Positions 1 through 6,103 of a stretch of 28,578 bases of DNA are shown here, in pieces (positions within the stretch are counted from its first letter, which is position 1; every line of letters begins with the position of its first letter). Below the pieces are notes generated by a model, which was not told the DNA's origin, made no database searches, and saw nothing but the letters and a program-made list of their open reading frames with translations. The stretch is from Deltaproteobacteria bacterium GWA2_55_10. Its GTDB lineage: Bacteria > Desulfobacterota > GWC2-55-46. A program made the position numbers and the translations under genes. The stretch lies in NCBI GenBank assembly GCA_001797415.1, contig MGPL01000003.1, forward strand, positions 10,204-38,781, given 5' to 3'.

Positions 1-1
1 A

Positions 2-904
2 AAGGCCCTTGGTCTCAAGAAGGGCAGCATCTTTGTCTCATCCACCGGCGTCATAGGCGTGCCGCTCCCGGTGGGCAAGGTCGAAGCCGGTATGCCGAAC
101 ATCGTGAAGACGCTCGGGTACGACGGCCTGCATGCCGTATCCGAGGCCATAATGACCACCGACGCATTCCCGAAGAAGGCTGTGGCCAGGCTCAAGATAA
201 ACGGCAATGAGGTGACCATGGCGGGCATAGCCAAGGGCGCGGGAATGATCTGCCCCAACATGGCGACCATGCTCGCCTTCTTTCTAACCGACGCCAACAT
301 CAAAAAGGCCGCACTTTCAAAGGCCCTGAAGGCAGCGGTGGACAATTCCTTCAACAGCATCATCGTGGACAACGACACATCGACCAACGACACGGTCCTT
401 GTCTTCGCCAACGGCAAGGATACGGACGAGATAAAGGAAGGCACAAAGGAGTTCGTCGCCTTTACCGGGCTTCTTACCTCTCTTGCGACGGAGCTTGCTC
501 ACCTCATCGTTAAGGACGGCGAGGGCGCGACCAGGTTCGTCGAAATAGAGATCTCAGGCGCGGCGAGCGCGGCAGAGGCGAAGAGGGCCGCGAGGACCGT
601 CGCTGAATCGTTCCTCTGCAAGACCGCTTTCTTCGGCGGCGACCCGAACTGGGGGCGCGTCATAGCCGCTATCGGCAGGGCAGGAGTCAAACTGAACGAA
701 GCGAAGGCCTCGATATCCTTCAACGGCGTCGAGATGGTCTCAAAGGGCCTCGATACAGGCAGGGAAAAAGAGGCCGCGCGCGCGATGAAGGCGAGGGAAT
801 TGAAGGTGCTCGTCGGACTCGGAGCCGGAAAGCACGCGTCGCGCGTCTGGACATCGGACCTTACCTACGAGTACGTCAGGATAAACTCAGCATACAGGAC
901 ATAA
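2..904 (+). CDS. argJ: ArgJ, glutamate N-acetyltransferase/amino-acid acetyltransferase (5'-truncated)
   Basis: Bifunctional arginine-biosynthesis enzyme. It moves acetyl from N-acetylornithine to glutamate and, in many bacteria, also makes N-acetylglutamate from acetyl-CoA. The reading frame is open from base 2 without a start, and 300 residues are visible. Family members have about 390-405, so roughly the first 100 residues lie outside the window. The STGVIGVPLP stretch (visible residues 14-23) and the GMICPNMATML segment are family hallmarks. The threonine of MATML (visible residue 89) is the expected autoprocessing nucleophile that splits the precursor into alpha and beta chains. The C-terminus (TSDLTYEYVRINSAYRT) is the conserved ArgJ ending, so the 3' end is intact. 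The stop lies 10 bases before the next start and overlaps its ribosome-binding site. An ATG or GTG inside the fragment (for example the GTG at 59) is not the true start. Confidence 0.96.
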   Translation, partial: KALGLKKGSIFVSSTGVIGVPLPVGKVEAGMPNIVKTLGYDGLHAVSEAIMTTDAFPKKAVARLKINGNEVTMAGIAKGAGMICPNMATMLAFFLTDANIKKAALSKALKAAVDNSFNSIIVDNDTSTNDTVLVFANGKDTDEIKEGTKEFVAFTGLLTSLATELAHLIVKDGEGATRFVEIEISGAASAAEAKRAARTVAESFLCKTAFFGGDPNWGRVIAAIGRAGVKLNEAKASISFNGVEMVSKGLDTGREKEAARAMKARELKVLVGLGAGKHASRVWTSDLTYEYVRINSAYRT

Positions 905-914
905 GGAGGACTCC

Positions 915-1337
915 ATGGACCCATTTCTCAAAGAGGCGGAAAGATGGCTCAGGCAGGCTGAGTACGACCTCAGGGCAGCCGAATGGAACCAGCAGGGCGG
1001 GTTTCACGCGCAGGCCACTTTTTTTGCGCAGCAGTCTGCGGCCAAGTCGCTCCGCTCCTTCCTGTTCCTGAACAAGGAGGACGCGAGAGAGACCCGCTCC
1101 GTGGTAGAGCTGCTCGACAGGGTCATAACCTATGAAGAGGAATTCAGGGACTTCGTCGGCTCTTCAAGGAGCCTGGACATCTACTATAAGACCTCGCGCT
1201 TCCCCGACGCCATACCGGGCGGCATACCGGCCGAGATAATATCGCAGAAGGAATCGGTAGAGGCGATAAGACAGGCAGCCGACATCATCGCCATAGTCGA
1301 AAAGAAACGGAAGGCCTACCTTCCGGAGAGCCTATAA
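915..1337 (+). CDS. HEPN-domain protein, solitary, no His motif
   Basis: A 140-residue, mainly alpha-helical protein resembling the HEPN (PF05168-type) family. The first half has the A-E-x-D-L-R-A-A helix followed by FFAQQSAAKSLRSFLF, the usual Q-Q-x-x-x-K-x-L helix (residues 37-51). The LDIYYKTSRFPDA segment (88-99) matches the family's LD-x-x-Y-x-x-x-RYPDA signature. HEPN proteins are often toxins or RNases paired with a MNT nucleotidyltransferase antitoxin, but no MNT gene adjoins this one. At the place where family members usually have a conserved His (T-H-x-L), this protein has T-R-S-V. Its only histidine is H31, so no R-x4-6-H catalytic motif is present. It may therefore be non-catalytic. 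An AAGGAGGA ribosome-binding site overlapping the argJ stop supports the ATG at 915 and co-transcription with argJ. Function unknown. Confidence 0.8.
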   Translation: MDPFLKEAERWLRQAEYDLRAAEWNQQGGFHAQATFFAQQSAAKSLRSFLFLNKEDARETRSVVELLDRVITYEEEFRDFVGSSRSLDIYYKTSRFPDAIPGGIPAEIISQKESVEAIRQAADIIAIVEKKRKAYLPESL

Positions 1338-1340
1338 GCA

Positions 1341-1362
1341 GCGGCCCGCTTTTGCGGGGCGC
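1341..1362 (+). terminator. Weak hairpin after the HEPN gene
   Basis: A 5-bp stem (CCCGC/GCGGG, TTTT loop) is extended by three more pairs beyond a G-G mismatch and followed only by TTTA. The U-tract is short, so termination would be inefficient. It may simply reduce read-through from argJ-HEPN into the pilus genes. Confidence 0.3.
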
Positions 1363-1386
1363 TTTACGCCGGGTGTCTTTAGCTAA

Positions 1387-2166
1387 ATGCCATTAGACCT
1401 CATACTGATCATCCCCTTTGTCTTCGGGGCTGTAGTCGGCAGTTTCCTCAATGTCTGCATCTACAGGATCCCCAAGGGGCTCTCAATAGTTTCTCCCCCT
1501 TCAAGCTGTCCCAATTGCGGTTCAAGAATACCCTTTTATTTAAATGTGCCGATACTTGCATATCTCGTCCTCAGGGGCAGGTGCTCGAAGTGTTCAGAGC
1601 CTTTCTCGGCGAGGTACCCCATTGTAGAGGCGCTCACCGGCGTCTTCGCCGTGTTCACCTTTATCCGGTTCGGCCCTTCGATAGAGACGCTTGTCTATTT
1701 CGCGTTCCTCTCAGCCCTCATAGTCATCACCTTCATAGACCTGGATCTCAAGATAATACCCGATGTCATAAGCCTGCCGGGCATCGTCGTCGGGCTCGCC
1801 GTCTCGTTCTTTCTGCCCTATCCGGGAGTAGTCGATTCGTTAATCGGCGCTGTGGCCGGCGGCGGGATACTCCTCCTGGTCGCGTGGGGATACCTGTTGG
1901 CGACCGGGCACGAGGGCATGGGCATGGGAGACGTCAAGCTGCTTGCCATGATAGGCGCGTTCTTAGGCTGGAAGGGCGTCGTCGTCACGCTCCTCTTCGG
2001 TTCGTTCATAGGCGCGCTCCTGGGCGCCGTCCTTATAATCGCGTTCGGCAAAGGCGGCAGGTATGCCATCCCCTTCGGGCCGTTCCTGGCCCTTGGCGCC
2101 ATAGTGCATCTCTTTTTCGGAGAGGCAATGATAGCATGGTACATAGCGAAGGCAACGGGCGTATAG
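1387..2166 (+). CDS. pilD: Prepilin peptidase / N-methyltransferase (PilD/GspO)
   Basis: Inner-membrane aspartic protease that cleaves the short basic leader of type IV prepilins and methylates the new N-terminus. The protein is 259 residues. An N-terminal hydrophobic segment carries the GSFLNVCIYRIP motif (18-29). A cytoplasmic loop has two CxxC pairs (C41/C44 and C66/C69), the zinc-binding site of the methyltransferase domain. Several membrane segments follow. The two catalytic regions of the GxGD-type peptidase are present: FIDLDLKIIPD (D118/D120) and GMGMGDVKL (D182). Length and topology are normal. Its substrates are presumably the four prepilin-like proteins encoded from 5134 to 11699. 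No clear ribosome-binding site precedes the ATG at 1387, but the motif starts soon after it and no better start is seen. The downstream kinase gene begins one base after its stop, suggesting an operon. Confidence 0.95.
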   Translation: MPLDLILIIPFVFGAVVGSFLNVCIYRIPKGLSIVSPPSSCPNCGSRIPFYLNVPILAYLVLRGRCSKCSEPFSARYPIVEALTGVFAVFTFIRFGPSIETLVYFAFLSALIVITFIDLDLKIIPDVISLPGIVVGLAVSFFLPYPGVVDSLIGAVAGGGILLLVAWGYLLATGHEGMGMGDVKLLAMIGAFLGWKGVVVTLLFGSFIGALLGAVLIIAFGKGGRYAIPFGPFLALGAIVHLFFGEAMIAWYIAKATGV

Positions 2167-2167
2167 C

Positions 2168-3685
2168 ATGAGGAGAAGCGGCCTGGGCATAAGGTTCCAG
2201 CTCACGGCAGCCATCGTCATAATGACCCTGGCGGGCATCGGGCTCATCGGCCTTTTGAGCGTCAAGATAGTCGAGAGGAGCGCCCTTTTCTGGAAGACGA
2301 GCCAGGCCTCTGACATGGCGGCGGTCGTGAGGGCCGCGCTCAAGATGGAGAAGGACAGCGCCTTTGCCGCGGCCTTTGCGGGCGCGGCCTTGAAGGAAGC
2401 CGGGATAACCGATTTCACGCTTATTGGCCCTGCCGGGAATATTGTCCTCAAATCCGGCTCTCTGCCCGCCGGCCCAGGAGAGAGGTTCGCTTCAGCCGAC
2501 GGCATCGAATCATTTACATACGGCGGCGGCTGGTTCAACGGCGCGGGCGAAAAGCTCCGTATAAGCGCGCCGGTCGAATGGCCCTCCGGAGCGGGCTCTC
2601 TGGATTTCGTACTCAGCCTCGATGAGATAGGCCAGGACATGCTGGGCGCGAAGAGGTTCCTCCTCTTCTACGCCCTCATCGATTCGGCCATCATTATTGC
2701 CTTTGGCCAGCTTTTCCTTTCCCGCTCGGTAGTGAGCCCCTTGAGGCGGCTTGAAGAGGCCGCGACCAGGATAGCCGGAGGCAAGCTCTTTGAGAGGGCA
2801 AAGGTCGATATCGATAACGAGATCGGGAGCCTCGCGGCATCTTTCAACACAATGGCCGCCCGCCTCGAAGATGAGATAAGGAGCCTCGAGAGGGTCAACG
2901 TCGATCTCATGACAGCGCAGGAGGAACTGCTGCGTTCTTCCACTCTGGCTGCCGTTGGAAGGCTCGCGGCGGGCATTGCCCACGAGATAGGAAACCCGCT
3001 CGGAGCATTGAGGGGATATATCGACATCCTCGGAAGCGACAGGCTCGATGATGGCGAGGGGAAGGAGATAGTCGAGCGGGCATCGCGGGAGGTCACGAGG
3101 ATAGATTCGATCGTACGGGAGTTCCTCGACGTTGCCAGGCCCTCGAAGAAGGCGCTTGCGCCCGTGGATGTAAATTCGCTTTTGCGGGATACCGTGGCAA
3201 CCCTCTCCGTGCGGGACGACTTGAAGGAAATAGAGATCAAGCTCATTGCCAATGAGGCCATCCAGGAGGTCATGGCGGACGAAGGGAAGCTGAGACAGGT
3301 ATTCGCCAACCTCCTTATAAACGCCGCCCACTCGATGGAGGGCTCTCCTATAAAGTCAATAGAGGTGGCGACGGCTGTTGAAAAGAGGCCGTCGCCCATA
3401 ATGGCAAGGAGGCGCAAGGACGATCCGCCTCTTGCCGGAGAGCTGCCCGAAAGGGAGTTCGTCTGCGTAAGCTTCTCTGACACGGGCGCGGGGGTATCAG
3501 TTGAGGACGCGCCCAGTATATTCGAGCCGTTTTTTACTACGAAAGAGGCAGGCAGGGGGACAGGTCTTGGCCTGTTCGTATCGGATTCAATCATAAAGGC
3601 ATTCGGCGGCGAGATAACTCTTAAGAGCGCGCCGGGCGAGGGATCGGTCTTCACGGTAGCCTTGCCCGCCGGGGTGAGGCATTGA
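2168..3685 (+). CDS. pilS: PilS-like sensor histidine kinase
   Basis: Membrane histidine kinase of 505 residues. There are two membrane segments (about 13-33 and 164-185) around an extracytoplasmic sensor region of about 130 residues. A HAMP linker (about 186-240) leads to the kinase core. The H-box is AHEIGNPLGALRGY with phospho-accepting H272. The N-box is NLLINAAHS (N385). The G-boxes are SDTGAG (438) and GRGTGLGL (462-469). Pseudomonas PilS instead has about six membrane helices and no large periplasmic loop. This protein is therefore PilS by context, but its sensor architecture is closer to AtoS/ZraS-type kinases. Its last four bases overlap the start of the response-regulator gene, so the two are translationally coupled partners. 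It probably senses an envelope or pilus signal and phosphorylates that regulator; the signal is unknown. Confidence 0.9.
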   Translation: MRRSGLGIRFQLTAAIVIMTLAGIGLIGLLSVKIVERSALFWKTSQASDMAAVVRAALKMEKDSAFAAAFAGAALKEAGITDFTLIGPAGNIVLKSGSLPAGPGERFASADGIESFTYGGGWFNGAGEKLRISAPVEWPSGAGSLDFVLSLDEIGQDMLGAKRFLLFYALIDSAIIIAFGQLFLSRSVVSPLRRLEEAATRIAGGKLFERAKVDIDNEIGSLAASFNTMAARLEDEIRSLERVNVDLMTAQEELLRSSTLAAVGRLAAGIAHEIGNPLGALRGYIDILGSDRLDDGEGKEIVERASREVTRIDSIVREFLDVARPSKKALAPVDVNSLLRDTVATLSVRDDLKEIEIKLIANEAIQEVMADEGKLRQVFANLLINAAHSMEGSPIKSIEVATAVEKRPSPIMARRRKDDPPLAGELPEREFVCVSFSDTGAGVSVEDAPSIFEPFFTTKEAGRGTGLGLFVSDSIIKAFGGEITLKSAPGEGSVFTVALPAGVRH

Positions 3686-5019
3686 GGATACTCATAATAG
3701 ACGACGAAGAATCGATGCGCCACATGCTCTCGGTCATCCTCCGCAAAGAGGGATATGATACGCTCTCTTTTGGAGATGCCGCGAAGGCGATCGCGAGTCT
3801 CGAAGGCGAGGACTTCGATTTCATACTCTGCGACATCCGCATGCCGGGCATGGACGGGATGGCGTTTCTCAGGGCGCTCCGTGAGCGGGACGCAGAGCGC
3901 ACGGTCATAATGATGAGCGCGTACGGCTCGATGGACTCTGCCATCGAGTGCATGAAGCTCGGCGCGTACGACTACATATCGAAGCCCTTCAAGGCGGACG
4001 AGATAATCCTCACGGTAAAGAAGGCGGAGGAGAGGGAGAGGCTCAGGAAGGAGAACCGGAGGCTCAAGGACGAGGCCGCCGAGGAGTACGACATATCGGG
4101 CATCAGGACCCAGGACCCGAATATGCTCGAGATATTAAAGCTCGTCAGAAAGATCGCGGACTACTCTACTTCCATCCTCATAACCGGCGAGAGCGGCACC
4201 GGCAAGGAGCTTGTAGCCCGAGCCATACACTACAGCGGAGGAAGGGCAGGAGGGCCGTTCGTCGTCGTCAATTGCGGAGCCATTCCAGGCCCGCTCCTCG
4301 AGAGCGAGCTCTTCGGCCATGTGAAGGGGGCCTTTACAGACGCGCACAGGACAAAGACAGGGCTATTCCAGGAGGCCAGCGGCGGCACCATTTTTCTTGA
4401 TGAAGTCGGCGAGCTCCCGCTCGAGCTGCAGGTAAAGCTTCTCAGGGTGCTCCAGGAAGGCGAGGTGCGCAAAATCGGCGACAACAAGTCCGTCAAAATA
4501 GACACCCGGGTCGTGACGGCGACCTTGAGGGACCTCAAGGAAGAGTCTCAGAAGGGGAGCTTCAGGGATGATCTCTACTACAGGATCAACGTAATAGAGA
4601 TAAAGCTACCTCCTTTAAGGGAACGGCCCGCGGATATACCCCTTCTTGCCGCGCATTTCGTGGGCAAGTATGCCCGCAAGTTCGGGAAGCAGCCAAAGAC
4701 GATATCGGATGATGCCAGTGCCGCCCTTTTGGCATATAGCTGGCCCGGGAACATAAGGGAGCTTGAGAATGTCATAGAACGGGCCATGATACTCGAAGAG
4801 ACCGGGACCATAAGGACCTCAACGCTGCCGCTTTTTGACTCTTCTGCTCAAGAGCCCCAGCCACAGGGCCTCTCCATCAAGCAGGCAGAGGAGGCTATTG
4901 AAAAAGAGCTTATAAAAAAGGCGCTTGAGAAGACGAACAACAACCGCACAAAGGCCGCTGCCCTCCTTGAAATAAGCCACAGGGCGCTCCTTTATAAGAT
5001 AAAAAGTTATGGACTATGA
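3682..5019 (+). CDS. pilR: PilR-like sigma-54-dependent response regulator (NtrC family)
   Basis: Transcription activator of 445 residues. The receiver domain (1-115) has acidic residues D7/D8, phospho-acceptor D51 in the CDIRMPGMDG motif and K101. A linker leads to an AAA+ domain with Walker A GESGTGKE (169-176), the sigma-54-contacting GAFTDA loop (216-221; the usual form is GAFTGA, so G-to-D at position 5), Walker B GGTIFLDE (234-241) and an arginine-finger region (RINVIEIKLPPLRERPADIP). A Fis-type helix-turn-helix ends the protein (about 405-445). The start is a TTG overlapping the kinase stop (TTGA). It is chosen because MRILIIDDEE is the canonical receiver start, and GGGGTGAGG lies just upstream. 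A sigma-54 promoter lies 65 bases past its stop, in front of the minor-pilin genes, which makes that operon its most likely target. Confidence 0.94.
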   Translation: MRILIIDDEESMRHMLSVILRKEGYDTLSFGDAAKAIASLEGEDFDFILCDIRMPGMDGMAFLRALRERDAERTVIMMSAYGSMDSAIECMKLGAYDYISKPFKADEIILTVKKAEERERLRKENRRLKDEAAEEYDISGIRTQDPNMLEILKLVRKIADYSTSILITGESGTGKELVARAIHYSGGRAGGPFVVVNCGAIPGPLLESELFGHVKGAFTDAHRTKTGLFQEASGGTIFLDEVGELPLELQVKLLRVLQEGEVRKIGDNKSVKIDTRVVTATLRDLKEESQKGSFRDDLYYRINVIEIKLPPLRERPADIPLLAAHFVGKYARKFGKQPKTISDDASAALLAYSWPGNIRELENVIERAMILEETGTIRTSTLPLFDSSAQEPQPQGLSIKQAEEAIEKELIKKALEKTNNNRTKAAALLEISHRALLYKIKSYGL

Positions 5020-5038
5020 AAAAAGTGCATAGTTTCAT
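5009..5038. promoter_or_regulatory. Inverted repeat upstream of the sigma-54 promoter; candidate activator site
   Basis: ACTATG and CATAGT form a perfect 6-bp inverted repeat around a 9-base A-rich spacer. It extends to ATG/CAT arms if a short bulge is allowed. It spans the pilR stop codon and lies about 75-100 bases upstream of the predicted start of the pilin transcript. That is the usual range for an enhancer bound by a sigma-54 activator. It could instead be a weak hairpin ending the pilR message, but no U-tract follows. Binding by the PilR-like protein is inferred from position only. Confidence 0.35.
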
Positions 5039-5083
5039 GACACCCCTCCAATTCTGACCTTAATAAAATCAACAACTTAGCTT

Positions 5084-5100
5084 TTGGCATGGGTTTTGCT
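5084..5100 (+). promoter_or_regulatory. Sigma-54 (RpoN) -24/-12 promoter of the minor-pilin operon
   Basis: TTGGCATG-GGTT-TTGCT matches the sigma-54 consensus (YTGGCACG-N4-TTGCW) at all but one key base. The invariant GG (5086-5087) and GC (5098-5099) are separated by the required 10 bases. Transcription should start near 5111, about 23 bases before the chosen FimT-like start at 5134. The gene for a sigma-54 activator of the PilR type ends 65 bases upstream. In Pseudomonas, PilR drives a sigma-54 pilA promoter, which supports the reading. Confidence 0.85.
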
Positions 5101-5133
5101 ACTTTTAGGGACAAAGTCTCTGAAGGGATGTCC

Positions 5134-5601
5134 ATGCTGAAAACAAGAAGGTCCACAAAAGGTTTTTCCCTGGTCGAGCTCCTTATAGTCATAGCCCTCA
5201 TGGGCATCCTTGTGGCCATAGGGACCCCTTACATCGTCTCGCAGCTCTCCCATGTAAGGCTCAGCAGGTCCGTGAGGGACGCCGCCATCGAGCTCAACGC
5301 CGCAAGGATGAAGGCGATAGCGCAGAATATGCCAATGAAGGTGGATTTCAGCGGTGGAAATACCTTTAATCTCGCAATGTACACCGGCGGCGCCTGGGCC
5401 GATCATCCGACCAGGGGCGCTGGAACGCTTGAAGCCGGTATCTCCATAACCTCTCCGGGCGCTGCTTTTTCGGTGCAGTTCTATCCGAACGGGTCGGCTA
5501 CTTCCACCACCATCTGCATCAATAACCCTCAAATATCAGGCGACAGGATGCGGATAGTCATTACCGGTCTGGGCATGATAACAGTCGTTAACGGGTGTTG
5601 A
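5134..5601 (+). CDS. FimT/GspH-family minor prepilin
   Basis: Type IV pilin-like protein of 155 residues. A short basic leader (MLKTRRSTKG) ends at G10, followed by FSLVELLIVIALMGILVA, the class III signal with mature F+1 and E+5 and a hydrophobic helix. The C-terminal part shows the GspH/FimT pattern (FYPNGSA, then RMRIVITGLG). Two cysteines (C128, C155) could pair. The same frame opens upstream with an ATG at 5089, but that ATG lies inside the -24 element, so it cannot be in the transcript. Of the downstream ATGs, 5128 has no room for a ribosome-binding site. The one at 5134 has GAAGGGA 5-6 bases upstream and is preferred. FimT-like minor pilins prime pilus assembly or bind DNA in some species; the role here is inferred. 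It is the first gene of the operon fimT-pilV-pilW-pilX. Confidence 0.9.
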   Translation: MLKTRRSTKGFSLVELLIVIALMGILVAIGTPYIVSQLSHVRLSRSVRDAAIELNAARMKAIAQNMPMKVDFSGGNTFNLAMYTGGAWADHPTRGAGTLEAGISITSPGAAFSVQFYPNGSATSTTICINNPQISGDRMRIVITGLGMITVVNGC

Positions 5602-5604
5602 TAA

Positions 5605-6099
5605 ATGAGACTGCGGACTAAAGACGGCTTCACGCTCGTAGAGGTACTCATCGCGGTGACCATCCTTTCAATAGGGATACTCGGCATCGCGGGCCTGGCA
5701 GGCACTGCCATCAAGAACTCGGGGTACAGCCAGGCGGTATCCAGCGCCAACAATCTCGCGCAGGAGAGGATCGAGGCGCTCCTCGCCGTCCCGTACGCGA
5801 ACATCCAGGTTACGGATACGGTCACGGCGCGCACAGACCTGAGAAGGACCTGCGTCCAGACAGACGCAACGGCGAGTAAGCCGGTTTTCAGCTGCACGCC
5901 TTCGACAGTGACGATACCCATAGGCAACAGGAACTTCGATTGGTCTTACACTGTGACGTTCATCGACCTCTCCGGCGACGGCGTTGCCCACGCGACCCTT
6001 GACGGGCTCAAGGAGGTCTCCGTTACAGTCTCATGGGCAGACCAACTATTCAGGGCCACAAAGAGCATCACACTTGTAACCATGAGGGCGAGGAGTTAG
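5605..6099 (+). CDS. pilV: PilV-like minor prepilin
   Basis: Minor prepilin of 164 residues. The leader MRLRTKDG is followed by FTLVEVLIAVTILSIGILGIAG, giving a PilD site after G8 and Glu at mature position 5. The AxxLAQERIEALLAVPYANI segment (about 47-62) is typical of the PilV/GspI group, where helix alpha-1 continues into NxAxxxIExL. The globular part holds two cysteines in TCVQTDATASKPVFSCTPS. It starts three bases after the FimT stop, and its own stop overlaps the ribosome-binding site (AGGAGTTAGG) of the next gene, so it is part of the same operon. PilV usually sits in the priming or tip complex with PilW and PilX. The assignment rests on the N-terminal region and gene order. Confidence 0.87.
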   Translation: MRLRTKDGFTLVEVLIAVTILSIGILGIAGLAGTAIKNSGYSQAVSSANNLAQERIEALLAVPYANIQVTDTVTARTDLRRTCVQTDATASKPVFSCTPSTVTIPIGNRNFDWSYTVTFIDLSGDGVAHATLDGLKEVSVTVSWADQLFRATKSITLVTMRARS

Positions 6100-6103
6100 G
6101 ACG

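Noticed and set aside
1515..2171. Long second-frame readings over pilD, pilS, pilR, pilW and the large TPR gene, including the minus-strand frames at 2668-3723 and 12314-13048
   Set aside because: They overlap genes with clear family motifs in the other frame and show no recognisable domains; they arise from GC-rich codon structure.
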